Shown: one piece after another, positions 7,450 to 16,233 of the stretch | How positions within the stretch are numbered: the stretch's first letter is position 1 | Layout of the letters: each line of letters opens with the position of its first letter | From: Streptomyces sp. A2-16 | Lineage (GTDB): Bacteria; Actinomycetota; Actinomycetes; Streptomycetales; Streptomycetaceae | DNA length: 64,000 nucleotides | Direction: 5' to 3' | NCBI RefSeq assembly: GCF_018128905.1 | Contig: NZ_CP063808.1 | Span: 1,984,001-2,048,000, forward strand | Made by a program: the position numbers and the translations under genes | Notes under the pieces: generated by a model | Databases searched by the model: none | What the model was told of the DNA's origin: nothing | The model's input: the letters and a program-made list of their open reading frames with translations, nothing else

Positions 7450-9564
7450 ATGGACAGCGACGGGACGCGGGACACCCGGGGTACGCATGCGAGCCCTGTG
7501 CCACGTCCGGCGGGGCCCCCGGCCGTGCCGCCACGGCCTGCAGGAGCACCCGGTGTGCCGCCGATGCCTGACGGATCGGCCTTCCTGACCTGGCTGCGCA
7601 CGTCCCGGCCGGAGGCGGCACCAGGCATCTGGCGGTTCGGGCACAAGGCGCGAGCCGGGGTGGAGCCCGAGGAGATTCCCACCCGGCAGTTGGTCAGCGG
7701 GGCGCTGATCGCGTTCCTGGTGGGCTGGCTGGTCTGGTCGTTGCTGTGGAACGGCTACCTCGGCGGTTGGTGGCTTCTGCCGCTCTACGTGATGATCCCG
7801 GACTCCTGGACGGATCCCCACTCCTTCGGCCGAGTGATCATCAGCTACGTCTGGTACCTGGTCATTGCCCTCGCAATCATGGTCACCGTTGGTCGCCTCG
7901 GTCGCTGGGGCGAGATCTGGCGCCGTTTCGGCCCCCCGGCCTGGCGTCGGGCCGTCCCCGCTCATGAGCCGCCGCCCGCTCCCGAGCAGGACCCCGCCGA
8001 ATACCCCCAGCTCCGCGCCGCCGGTGCCGTCGATGCTGCTGAGCGGCTTGCTGCTGAGGCTCGGGCCGGGAGGATGGGGGATGTCGATCATGCTCGGATC
8101 GTGCGGGCCTGGCAGGGGGTGCGTGGGGGGCGGTTCAGTCTCGCCACGTTCAGCGGCGCCGTGCTCCAGGACGGTGCCGCCGCCTGTCTGCACCCCTCCG
8201 GCCACCGTGACCTGCCCACGCGGCTCGCTCGGCACGATCTGCTGACCGGGCAGGTGCGGCTGGGGACCACCGCCGACGACGCCCGCAATCCGTACGCGTA
8301 CCGGGGGACAGGGCTGGGCCTCGGAACCGAGCTGCTCGGCACCTCGCTGCTCGCCGTCGGGCCTGCCGGGTCCGGGAAGACGGGTACCGTCGTCAGGCCG
8401 ATCGCCGAGTCGTTGTGTCTGCACGCGCTCGCCGGGCGGGCCGCCGTCGTGGTGATCGGCGCCGCGGGCGCCGGGCTCGGACCGGCCGACGCCTACGACG
8501 TCGTCGTACAGATCGGGAATCCGGAGTCGGTGTACGACCTCGACCTGTACGGCGGGACGACCGATCCCGACGAGGCCGCGGCCGTGCTCGCGGAGGCGCT
8601 CGTCGGGGACCTCGCCGAGCCTCATCAGGGGGGCGACACCCGGCGGTCCACCACCGTCCTCGCCCAGCTCCTCGGACCGTTCCGCGCGGTCCACGGCCGC
8701 TTCCCCTCCGTACCTGAGCTGCGGCAGCTGCTGGACGGCGCGCCCGGGCCGCTGGCCGCGCTGCGCAAGGGCCTCGAGGACTCGGGGCAGGAGTCGCTGC
8801 TGCGGGAACTGGACGCGCGGGAGCGGCAGATGGGGAATCCGGGGGACGTGGGAGGCATTCTCGCGGACCGGGTCGCGCTGCTCGACCGGCCGGCCTTCGC
8901 CGCGTTCTTCGACACCTCGGGACAGTCGCGGCCGTTCTCGCTGAAGGCCCTCGACCATCCGGTCCGGGTCCGGATCGACCTGCCGCAGCGCGGGCACGCG
9001 GACGCCTCGCGGATGCTGGCCCGGCTGGTGCTCGCGCAGTTCACGGCGAGCGTCGCGGTGCGGGAGGACCGGTCGCTGTTCGCCTGTCTGGTCGTCGACG
9101 ACGCCACCGGGGTCGTGACGCCGGAGGCCGTGCGGGGCGTCCAGCGGCTGCGGTCCGGCAACGCGGGGGTGGTGCTGACGCTGCGGACCCTGGACGACGT
9201 GCCGAGGCCGCTGCGCGGTCCGCTGCTCGGGGCCACCGGGTGCCGGATGGCGCTGTCCGGGCTCACCCCGTGGGACGGGCAGGACTTCGCCGAGGTGTGG
9301 GGCAAGGAGTGGATCGAGGCGCGGGACGTCACCGACCGGCAGATCATCGCCGAGACCCCGGCCGGCAAGGTGCTGCACGCGGTGCGCCGGGTCATCACGG
9401 GCAAGGCGCCGACCGCGCGGGCGGTGACCGTACGGCAGGTCGAGCGGGAGCGGTGGTCCGCGTCCGAGCTGGCGCACGGGGTGCCGCCCGGGCACGCGGT
9501 GCTGTCGCTGACCACGGTGACGGGCGAGCACGCGCCACCGCTGCTGGTGGATCTGCGGGGATGA
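7450..9564 (+). CDS. Membrane-anchored P-loop ATP/GTP-binding protein, function unknown
   Basis: About 704 residues. A Pro-rich N-terminal tail is followed by two hydrophobic segments (about residues 75-100 and 120-145). A large cytoplasmic domain then carries a Walker A motif, GPAGSGKT, at 304-311 and a plausible Walker B strand, FACLVVDDATG. The layout (N-terminal membrane pair, then ATPase) resembles TraG/VirD4- or FtsK-type coupling proteins, but I cannot assign it to one. The start at 7450 is preferred because AAGGGG lies 8 bp upstream; an in-frame ATG at 7414 has no clear ribosome-binding site. It is divergent from gabT and upstream of the PucR regulator with a 137-bp gap. Confidence 0.8.
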   Translation: MDSDGTRDTRGTHASPVPRPAGPPAVPPRPAGAPGVPPMPDGSAFLTWLRTSRPEAAPGIWRFGHKARAGVEPEEIPTRQLVSGALIAFLVGWLVWSLLWNGYLGGWWLLPLYVMIPDSWTDPHSFGRVIISYVWYLVIALAIMVTVGRLGRWGEIWRRFGPPAWRRAVPAHEPPPAPEQDPAEYPQLRAAGAVDAAERLAAEARAGRMGDVDHARIVRAWQGVRGGRFSLATFSGAVLQDGAAACLHPSGHRDLPTRLARHDLLTGQVRLGTTADDARNPYAYRGTGLGLGTELLGTSLLAVGPAGSGKTGTVVRPIAESLCLHALAGRAAVVVIGAAGAGLGPADAYDVVVQIGNPESVYDLDLYGGTTDPDEAAAVLAEALVGDLAEPHQGGDTRRSTTVLAQLLGPFRAVHGRFPSVPELRQLLDGAPGPLAALRKGLEDSGQESLLRELDARERQMGNPGDVGGILADRVALLDRPAFAAFFDTSGQSRPFSLKALDHPVRVRIDLPQRGHADASRMLARLVLAQFTASVAVREDRSLFACLVVDDATGVVTPEAVRGVQRLRSGNAGVVLTLRTLDDVPRPLRGPLLGATGCRMALSGLTPWDGQDFAEVWGKEWIEARDVTDRQIIAETPAGKVLHAVRRVITGKAPTARAVTVRQVERERWSASELAHGVPPGHAVLSLTTVTGEHAPPLLVDLRG

Positions 9565-9602
9565 CGTGACCCGAAGGCGTGACCCGAGGGCGTGACCCGA
9601 GG
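9565..9602. repeat. Three tandem 13-bp repeats
   Basis: CGTGACCCGAAGG, CGTGACCCGAGGG and CGTGACCCGAGG follow one another immediately after the stop codon at 9564. They lie in the 3' flank of the P-loop gene and upstream of the PucR regulator. The role is unknown; slipped-strand expansion is a simple explanation. Confidence 0.6.
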
Positions 9603-9701
9603 ACCGTACGGTGAGGCAGAATCGTGACAGGTCGTTCATACACGGCGGCCAAAAGATCGCGGCGACCGACGATCGCCGCTCCCTGACGCTCTGAAGGCCC
9701 C

Positions 9702-11357
9702 ATGCCCCCCACCCTCGCCTCGCTCGTCCACCACTCGGCGCTCAAGCTGACCGTGCGCGCGGGCGAGGACCGGCTGGACGTCCCCGTTCGCTGGGCGCAC
9801 GTGAGCGAGCTCGCCGACCCCGTGCCGTACATGGAGGGCGGTGAGCTGCTGCTGATCACCGCGCTCAAGCTGGACGCGGAGGATCCGGAGGCGATGCGGC
9901 GGTATGTGAAGCGGCTGGCCGGGGCGGGCGTGGTGGGCCTCGGGTTCGCCGTCGGCGTGAACTACGACGACATCCCCGAGGCTCTGGTCGACGCAGCCCG
10001 CGACGAGGGGCTCCCGCTGCTCGAAGTGCCGCGCCGCACCCCCTTCCTGGCCATCAGCAAGGCCGTGTCCGCGGCGATCGCGGCGGATCAGTACCGTTCC
10101 GTCACCGCGGGCTTCGCCGCCCAGCGCGAACTGACCAGGCAGGCCCTGACCGACGGCCCGGAGGGGCTGCTCGCCGCGCTCGCCTCCCAGGTGGACGGCT
10201 GGGCGGCGCTGTACGACGCCTCGGGCGCCGTCGTCGCCACCGCGCCGGAGTGGGCCGGGCGCCGGGCCGCGCGGATCACCGCCGACGTGGAACGACTGCG
10301 GGAGCGGCCCGCGCCCGCCTCCGCCGTGGTCGGGGGGTCCGGTACCGGCGACAACGACGACCGGGTGGAGCTGCACTCCCTGGGCACCGGGCGGCGGCCG
10401 CGGGCCGCGCTGGCGGTGGGGACCGCGGCCGCGCTCGGTACGGCGGAGCGGTACGCGGTGCACTCGGCGATCGCGCTGCTGACGCTCACCACCGAGCGGT
10501 CCCGTTCCCTGCACGCCGCCGAGCAGCGGATCGGGGCTGCCGTACTGCGGATGCTGCTCGCGGGCGAGCCGGAGCACGCGCGCACGGTCGCGGGAGACCT
10601 GTACGGCGGGCTTCTGGACGCGCCCTTCCGGCTGATCGTGGCGGAGACGGTCGCCGTGCTGTCCGTGCGGGTCGCCGCCGACACCTCGTCGCGGGTCCCG
10701 CCCGCCACCGCGGTCGCCGCCGGTGACGCGAACGGCGATCCGCTCGGGGCCCTCACCGAGATCGTGGAGTCCGCGGCGGCCCGCTCGGGGGAGACCGTGC
10801 TCGTGGTGCCCGAGGGGGAGCGGCTCGTCGTGCTGGCCGCGGACGGCGGGGCCGCCGTCACCGCGTGCGGGGCGTACGTGGTGGCGCTGGAGGCGGCGCG
10901 CACGCGTGAGCAGGCGGGCGCAGGGGACGCGGACGAACTGGTCGTCGGCGTCTCGGCGCCCGTGGGTCCGATCGCCGCCGCGGCCGCCTACAAGCAGGCC
11001 GAACAGGCGCTCTCGGTCGCCCGGCGGCGGGGCCGGATGTACGTCGAGCACGAACAGCTGGCCGCCGGGTCGGTGCTGCCGCTGCTCGCCGACGACGCCG
11101 TACGGGCCTTCGCGGACGGGCTGCTGCGGCCGCTGTACGAGCACGACGCGACCGGCCGCGGCGACCTGGTCGCCTCACTGCGGGCCTGGCTCTCCCGGCA
11201 CGGCCAGTGGGACGCGGCGGCCGCCGACCTGGGCGTCCACCGGCACACCCTGCGCTACCGGATGCGGCGGGTCGAGGAGATCCTCGGACGGTCGCTGGAC
11301 GATCCCGATGTGCGGATGGAGCTGTGGCTCGCGCTGAAGGCGACCTCGGCGGAGTGA
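9702..11357 (+). CDS. PucR-family transcriptional regulator
   Basis: A 551-residue regulator. The N-terminal PucR purine-catabolism-type domain spans roughly residues 1-125 (RWAHVSELADPVPYMEGGEL is diagnostic of the family). A central GGDEF-like/CdaR-type region follows. The C-terminal PucR helix-turn-helix occupies about residues 490-545 (WDAAAADLGVHRHTLRYRM). Family members sense small metabolites and usually activate nitrogen or amino-acid catabolic genes. Its location between gabT and an aldehyde dehydrogenase makes it the likely regulator of GABA/polyamine breakdown. The ATG start has weak ribosome-binding potential. The effector is unknown. Confidence 0.88.
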   Translation: MPPTLASLVHHSALKLTVRAGEDRLDVPVRWAHVSELADPVPYMEGGELLLITALKLDAEDPEAMRRYVKRLAGAGVVGLGFAVGVNYDDIPEALVDAARDEGLPLLEVPRRTPFLAISKAVSAAIAADQYRSVTAGFAAQRELTRQALTDGPEGLLAALASQVDGWAALYDASGAVVATAPEWAGRRAARITADVERLRERPAPASAVVGGSGTGDNDDRVELHSLGTGRRPRAALAVGTAAALGTAERYAVHSAIALLTLTTERSRSLHAAEQRIGAAVLRMLLAGEPEHARTVAGDLYGGLLDAPFRLIVAETVAVLSVRVAADTSSRVPPATAVAAGDANGDPLGALTEIVESAAARSGETVLVVPEGERLVVLAADGGAAVTACGAYVVALEAARTREQAGAGDADELVVGVSAPVGPIAAAAAYKQAEQALSVARRRGRMYVEHEQLAAGSVLPLLADDAVRAFADGLLRPLYEHDATGRGDLVASLRAWLSRHGQWDAAAADLGVHRHTLRYRMRRVEEILGRSLDDPDVRMELWLALKATSAE

Positions 11358-11477
11358 CCGGCGCCGCCGGCCGTCGCGAGCAGTGCCGACGGAAGCGCCG
11401 AACCGGAGTGTCCGAGTCCCTCACTGCTCCACCCCGGACAAATTCGATCTCGCCCGCGCGGCCCTACCGTGGGGGGC

Positions 11478-12923
11478 ATGACTTCCACCCACGCCTTCTG
11501 GCTCGCCGGCCGCCAGGTCACCGGCGAGGACACCTTCGACGTCACCTCCCCGTGGGACGGCCGGCTCGTCGGCACGGTCGCCGTGCCGGACGACGCGCAG
11601 ATCGAGGAGGCCGTGGCCGCCGCGTACGCCGTACGGGACGAGTTCGCCGCCACCCCCGCCCACGTCCGCGCCGCCGCGCTCGACCACGTCAGCCGCAGGC
11701 TCGTCGAGCGCACCGAGGAGATCGCCCAGCTGATCTCCGCCGAGAACGGCAAGCCGGTCAAGTGGGCCCGCGGGGAAGTCGGCCGTGCCGTCTCGGTGTT
11801 CCGGTTCGCCGCGGAGGAGGCCCGGCGCTTCAACGGCGGTGAGGCCCAGCGCCTCGACACCGACCTCGGAGGCCAGGGGCGCCTCGCGCTGACCCGGCGC
11901 TTCCCGAAGGGGGTCGTGCTCGGGATCGCGCCCTTCAACTTCCCGCTCAACCTCTGCGCTCACAAGATCGCCCCGGCGATCGCGGCCGGCGCGCCGATCA
12001 TCCTGAAGCCCGCCCCGGCCACCCCGCTGTCCGGGCTGATCATCGGCGAGCTCCTCGCCGAGACCGAGCTGCCCGCCGGCGCCTGGAGCATCCTGCCCGT
12101 CCCCAACGACCGGATGCCCGCCCTCGTCCAGGACGAGCGGCTGCCCGTGATCTCCTTCACCGGTTCCGAGAAGGTCGGTTACGCGATCATGGACTCGGTG
12201 CCCCGCAAGCACTGCACGCTGGAGCTGGGCGGCAACGGCGCCGCGGTCGTCCTCGGCGACTACGCCTCCGACGCCGACCTCGACTGGGCCGCGACCCGCA
12301 TCGCGACCTTCTCCAACTACCAGGGCGGCCAGTCCTGCATCTCGGTGCAGCGGGTGATCGCCGACGCGTCGGTGTACGACCGGCTGCTCCCGAGGATCGT
12401 CGCCGCCGTCGAGGCCCAGGTCACCGGCGACCCGGCCGACGACAAGACCGATGTCGGCCCGCTGGTCAGCGAGGACGCGGCGGTGCGTGTCGAGGCGTGG
12501 GTGAAGGAGGCCGTCGAGGCGGGCGCCACCCTGCTCACCGGCGGCGACCGCGACGGCGCCTCCTACGCCCCGACCGTCCTCACCGACGTCCCGGCCGACG
12601 CGACGATCTCCTGCGAGGAGGTCTTCGGCCCCGTCCTCACCGTGCAGAAGGTGACCGGCGAGGCCGAGGCGTTCGCCGCCGTCAACGCCTCCAAGTACGG
12701 CCTCCAGGCGGGCGTGTTCACCCACGACCTCCAGGCCGCCTTCCGCGCCCACCGTGCGCTGGAGGTCGGCGGCGTGGTCGTCGGCGACGTCCCCTCCTAC
12801 CGTGCCGACCAGATGCCGTACGGCGGGGTCAAGCAGTCCGGTGTGGGCCGCGAGGGCGTGAGGTTCGCGATGGACGACTACACCTACGAGCGGGTGCTGG
12901 TGCTGACGGGGCTCGCGCTCTGA
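11478..12923 (+). CDS. NAD(P)-dependent aldehyde dehydrogenase (aminobutyraldehyde / succinate-semialdehyde type)
   Basis: ALDH-superfamily enzyme of 481 residues. Catalytic residues are E249 (LELGGNG) and the nucleophile C287 (GGQSCISVQ). The substrate-side Asn lies in IAPFNFPLN, and the cofactor-binding glycines in FTGSEKVG. The most likely substrates, judged from the surrounding genes, are 4-aminobutyraldehyde, its gamma-glutamyl form or succinate semialdehyde; sequence alone does not decide. The ATG at 11478 is preceded by a -10-like TACCGT ending 7 nt upstream, which suggests a leaderless transcript. It follows the PucR regulator after 120 bp and ends facing the GH3 gene across a strong terminator. 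Confidence 0.88.
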   Translation: MTSTHAFWLAGRQVTGEDTFDVTSPWDGRLVGTVAVPDDAQIEEAVAAAYAVRDEFAATPAHVRAAALDHVSRRLVERTEEIAQLISAENGKPVKWARGEVGRAVSVFRFAAEEARRFNGGEAQRLDTDLGGQGRLALTRRFPKGVVLGIAPFNFPLNLCAHKIAPAIAAGAPIILKPAPATPLSGLIIGELLAETELPAGAWSILPVPNDRMPALVQDERLPVISFTGSEKVGYAIMDSVPRKHCTLELGGNGAAVVLGDYASDADLDWAATRIATFSNYQGGQSCISVQRVIADASVYDRLLPRIVAAVEAQVTGDPADDKTDVGPLVSEDAAVRVEAWVKEAVEAGATLLTGGDRDGASYAPTVLTDVPADATISCEEVFGPVLTVQKVTGEAEAFAAVNASKYGLQAGVFTHDLQAAFRAHRALEVGGVVVGDVPSYRADQMPYGGVKQSGVGREGVRFAMDDYTYERVLVLTGLAL

Positions 12924-12950
12924 GAAACCCATGGCCCGTACCACTAGCTA

Positions 12951-12967
12951 ATGGGAACCATTTTCAT
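12951..12967. promoter_or_regulatory. Zur-like AT-rich box with adjoining -10 element
   Basis: ATGGGAACCATTTTCAT (reverse ATGAAAATGGTTCCCAT) resembles the actinobacterial Zur consensus built on TGAAAATGATTTTCA. A TATAGA-like -10 follows at 12967-12972. It lies between two convergent genes, 37 bp before a strong terminator, so no protein gene is obviously controlled. The match is by eye and imperfect in one arm. Confidence 0.35.
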
Positions 12968-13003
12968 ATAGAGTCGGCGCAGCGACGCTGACCCGCCGCC
13001 CCG

Positions 13004-13046
13004 AAGGGGCCCGGCACCGATGCCTTCCGGTGCCGGGCCCCTTCTT
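13004..13046. terminator. Strong bidirectional terminator
   Basis: Perfect 15-bp stem: AAGGGGCCCGGCACC (13004-13018) pairs with GGTGCCGGGCCCCTT (13029-13043), with a 10-nt loop and then CTT. It separates the convergent aldehyde dehydrogenase and GH3 genes. Confidence 0.85.
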
Positions 13047-13068
13047 GTGTGCCGACCGCTCCGGACCC

Positions 13069-15906
13069 TCAACCGGAGAAGCCGACCTGCGCGAGCCGCA
13101 GCGGGCCGCGCAGCCTGAGATGCACGTCGTGCACGCCCTCGGCGACGAACTCGGCGCCGAGAGCGGTGTAGTCGTACGGTCCGGAGCCGGACTCCTCCAC
13201 CTGCACCAGGGCGAGCACCGGGCCCCCGTCCAGCGACAGTTCGACCGCGCCCTGCCCGGAGACCGTCATCGTCACCCCGGTGACGCCCTCGCCGAAGTCG
13301 CAGTCCCGGTAGACCAGTTCGCCGGTCCGTCCCGCAGCGGCCGTCACCGCGTCGCCCGCCGTCTTCGTCCGGTCGACGATCTCGACGCCGCTCTGTTCGT
13401 CGAAGTCCGCGCCGTCCAGGCCCCGTTGGAGCACCGGACGCGGTGCGCCGGGCTCGCCGTCGAGCAGGACCGTCGTCCGCAGCCGGATGTCCTCGCTGGA
13501 GGCGCCGGCCAGCAGCTCGTACGGCCCCGGATCCAGACGCCACCCGCCCCGCGCCACGTCCCAGAACTCGAAGGCGCGCAAGGGGACTTCGAAGGAGAGC
13601 TCCTCGCGGGCGCCCGGGGCGAGTGTCACGCGCCGGTGGGCCAGCAGTTCGCGGCGCGGGCGGGGGAGCGCCGGGTCGATCGCACGGGTGTAGAGCTGCG
13701 CGACCTCGTCGGCGGTGACGTCACCGGTGTTCGTGATCGTGAACGAGACGTGCAGGTTCCCCTCCGCCGCGCGGGAGACGAGGTCGCCGTACGAGAAGGA
13801 CGCGTACGACAGCCCGTGGCCGAAGGGGAACAGGGGCGTGCCCTCGAAGTACAGGTACGTCTGGCGGCTGCCGATGACGTCGTAGTCGAGCAGGCCTGGC
13901 AGGTCCGCGTCGCTCTCGTACCAGGTCTGCGGGAGCCGGCCCCCGGGGGAGACGTCACCGGCCAGGACGCGGGCCAGGGCGGTACCGGCCGCCTGACCTG
14001 CGTGGGCCGTCCAGAGCACTGCCGCGAGGCCCGCGGTGTCGACCGCGTACGGGTAGGCCGAGACCAGCGCCAGCACGGTCCGCGGGTTGGCGGCGCGCGC
14101 CGCCCGCAGCAGGCGCTCCTGGTGTGCGGGGAGTCGCAGGGAGGCCCGGTCCTCGGTCTCGCGGCCGTTGAGGTGCGGGTCGTTGCCCGCGACGACCACC
14201 ACGACATCCGCCTCGGACGTGACCCGGGTCACTGCGTCCTCGCCACGTTCGACGATGATCAGCTGGAAGGTTTCCGGATTCTCGTCGGCAACCTTCACTC
14301 CGTCCGCGGCGACAGTGACGTGGCGACCCGTGCCGATGTGCCTGAGGAGGTGACCGCTGCCGTGCTGCTCCAGACGGAAGGTCTCCTGGACGACCCAGCC
14401 CCCGGGCTGGTCGGCGGAGGCGCGCAGGTAGCCGTCCTCGGCGACGGAGAGATAGCGGCCGTCGGGGGCGCGGAGCGTGAGGACGCCCTCGTCCCAGTCG
14501 ATCAGCGCGAACTCGGTGCCGGTCGCGTCGGTCGTCAGCGGGGGCAGGTCCGTACGGCCCGCGAGCAGCGCCGGGTCCAGGGCGCCCTCGGCGCCGCGCA
14601 CCTCGTCCTCGGCCGCCCCGGAGGCCGGGACATGCAGAAACGTCCCGGCGGAGGTCTGGAGCCGGACCCGGTCCACGCCCTCCGCGAACTCCACCCGCTC
14701 GGCGCCGAACCGCTCGTACAGCCCCTCCAGCGGGGTGGAGCGGTGGATCAGCGTGCCGCTGTACCAGTCCAGCTTGCACTCGTCGGCGAGCAGACCGACC
14801 ACCGCGAGCCGGGTGTCGGCGGCGAGCGGAAGCACACCGTCGTTCCTGAGCAGCACGATCGCCTGCTCCGCGGCCTCCTGGGCGAGCGCGCGGTGCGCCG
14901 GGGTGTCGAAGTCCGTGACGTCGGCGTGCGGGTCGTGCCCCGGGTCGAACTCACCGAGCCGGAAGCGGACCGAGAGCTGCCGGCGGACCGCGGTGTCGAT
15001 CTCGGCCTCGGTCAACAGGCCCTGGTCGAGGGCCCCCTGGATGCGCGCGATCATCTGCGAGCTGTCCGTGCCGTGGTCGGTGAAGCTGTCGACGCCGGCC
15101 CTGAGGGAGGCCGCGGTGGCCTCCTCGTGGGTGTCGAAGTAGTGCTCGTGGTCGACCAGGTTGGAGGGCGCGCCCGCGTCCGAGCAGACCAGCAGCTCCT
15201 CCTGCGTCCAGGTGCGCAGCTGCTCGCGCAGATACGGCGAGACGTGGTTGGGGCGGCCGTTGACCAGGTTGTACGCGGGCATCACCCCGGCCACCGCGCC
15301 CGCCTCGACCGCCTCGCGGAAGGCGCGCAGGTCGTACTCGTGCAGCACGCGGGGACGCACCGAGCTGGACGAGGTGGACCGGTCCGTCTCGTTGTTGTGG
15401 GCCAGCCAGTGCTTGAGCACCGGGGCCGTGCGCCAGTACGTCGGATGGTCGCCGCGCAGCCCGTGGGTGTAGGCGGTGGCGATGGCCGAGGTGAGCTTCG
15501 GGTCCTCCGAATAGCCCTCCTCGTTACGGCCCCACAGCGGATGGCGGAGCAGATTCACCGTCGGCGCCCAGACGTTGAGGCCGACCCGGTCGTCGCGGGC
15601 GCGCATCGCCCGGATCTCCTTGGACACCGCCTCGCCGATCCGCTGTACGAGCTCGGTGTTCCAGGTCGCGCCGAGGCCCACCGCCTGCGGAAAGACCGTC
15701 GCCGGGCCCATCCACGCGACGCCGTGCAGCGCCTCCTGGCCGGTGCGGAAGGCGGCGATGCCGAGCCGGTCGACGGCGGGGGCGAACTGGTGCAGGAAGC
15801 CGATCTTCTCGTCGAGGGTCAGCCGCGACAGCAGATCGTCGATGCGCTTCGCGAACGGCAGGTGCGGATCGCGAAATGGCGGGGTGTGCGGCGGGTGTGC
15901 GGTCAC
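13069..15906 (-). CDS. GH3 beta-glucosidase
   Basis: Glycoside hydrolase family 3 enzyme of 945 residues. The nucleophile is D243 (LLVCSDAGAP); the substrate pocket motifs are LKHWLAHNNE and GRNEEGYSEDP. The (alpha/beta)6 sandwich domain includes VVVVAGNDPHLNGRETEDR, followed by a fibronectin-III-like domain (HRRVTLAPGAREELSFEV) and a C-terminal jelly-roll/CBM6-like stretch of about 110 residues. Between the catalytic domain and the sandwich lies an insertion of about 150 residues resembling a beta-trefoil (fascin-like: DGRYLSVAEDG), where PA14 often sits in the family. No signal peptide, so cytoplasmic. The GTG start at 15906 has AAGGGG 8 nt upstream; the longer in-frame start at 15963 would place the operator at 15943 inside the gene. 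Probably removes glucose from imported xyloglucan-derived oligosaccharides. Confidence 0.9.
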   Translation of the reverse strand: MTAHPPHTPPFRDPHLPFAKRIDDLLSRLTLDEKIGFLHQFAPAVDRLGIAAFRTGQEALHGVAWMGPATVFPQAVGLGATWNTELVQRIGEAVSKEIRAMRARDDRVGLNVWAPTVNLLRHPLWGRNEEGYSEDPKLTSAIATAYTHGLRGDHPTYWRTAPVLKHWLAHNNETDRSTSSSSVRPRVLHEYDLRAFREAVEAGAVAGVMPAYNLVNGRPNHVSPYLREQLRTWTQEELLVCSDAGAPSNLVDHEHYFDTHEEATAASLRAGVDSFTDHGTDSSQMIARIQGALDQGLLTEAEIDTAVRRQLSVRFRLGEFDPGHDPHADVTDFDTPAHRALAQEAAEQAIVLLRNDGVLPLAADTRLAVVGLLADECKLDWYSGTLIHRSTPLEGLYERFGAERVEFAEGVDRVRLQTSAGTFLHVPASGAAEDEVRGAEGALDPALLAGRTDLPPLTTDATGTEFALIDWDEGVLTLRAPDGRYLSVAEDGYLRASADQPGGWVVQETFRLEQHGSGHLLRHIGTGRHVTVAADGVKVADENPETFQLIIVERGEDAVTRVTSEADVVVVVAGNDPHLNGRETEDRASLRLPAHQERLLRAARAANPRTVLALVSAYPYAVDTAGLAAVLWTAHAGQAAGTALARVLAGDVSPGGRLPQTWYESDADLPGLLDYDVIGSRQTYLYFEGTPLFPFGHGLSYASFSYGDLVSRAAEGNLHVSFTITNTGDVTADEVAQLYTRAIDPALPRPRRELLAHRRVTLAPGAREELSFEVPLRAFEFWDVARGGWRLDPGPYELLAGASSEDIRLRTTVLLDGEPGAPRPVLQRGLDGADFDEQSGVEIVDRTKTAGDAVTAAAGRTGELVYRDCDFGEGVTGVTMTVSGQGAVELSLDGGPVLALVQVEESGSGPYDYTALGAEFVAEGVHDVHLRLRGPLRLAQVGFSG

Positions 15907-15942
15907 GTGGGGATCCCCTTGTGATGGATCGGTGCGAGGCTT

Positions 15943-15956
15943 TCGAAGCGCTTCGA
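15943..15956. promoter_or_regulatory. LacI-type operator upstream of GH3
   Basis: Perfect 14-bp palindrome TCGAAGCGCTTCGA, 37 bp upstream of the GTG of the GH3 gene. It is the same motif as at 16103, 31121 and 31207, with the central CG typical of LacI-family sites. It is presumably bound by the LacI protein encoded at 30089-31102. Confidence 0.85.
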
Positions 15957-16102
15957 TGCTCATTCGACATCGGGGCGGGTGTCAAGAGATCAACACCGTC
16001 ACTTCAAGCGGTGCATAAGAAAAGGTCACCTCTCGCACCTCCGAGGAATCTTGGGAACGACCCTTGTGCACCCCTGGGTGTTCACTTAACCTCACAGCAA
16101 CA

Positions 16103-16116
16103 TCGAAGCGCTTCGA
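16103..16116. promoter_or_regulatory. LacI-type operator upstream of the sugar-transporter operon
   Basis: Second perfect copy of TCGAAGCGCTTCGA, 117 bp before the ATG of the solute-binding protein. The 327-bp gap 15907-16233 is the divergent control region for GH3 and the transporter operon. It holds these two operators and no visible gene. Confidence 0.85.
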
Positions 16117-16233
16117 CTACGGATTCCGTCGCAACGGTCGAAGTATCGCTTCGGCTCAGCCAGTTCCACTCAAGACACCGCAGCCGACGGCTCCACCGCC
16201 GGGTGTCCTGGTGCGCCACGAAGGGTTGACGCA

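Noticed and set aside
12944..12967. Tiny peptide MKMVPIS on the minus strand
   Set aside because: Seven codons in the AT-rich patch without ribosome-binding site; better explained as a regulatory sequence.
13030..15924. 964-residue plus-strand ORF opposite the GH3 gene
   Set aside because: Antisense shadow; the GH3 motifs on the minus strand are decisive.
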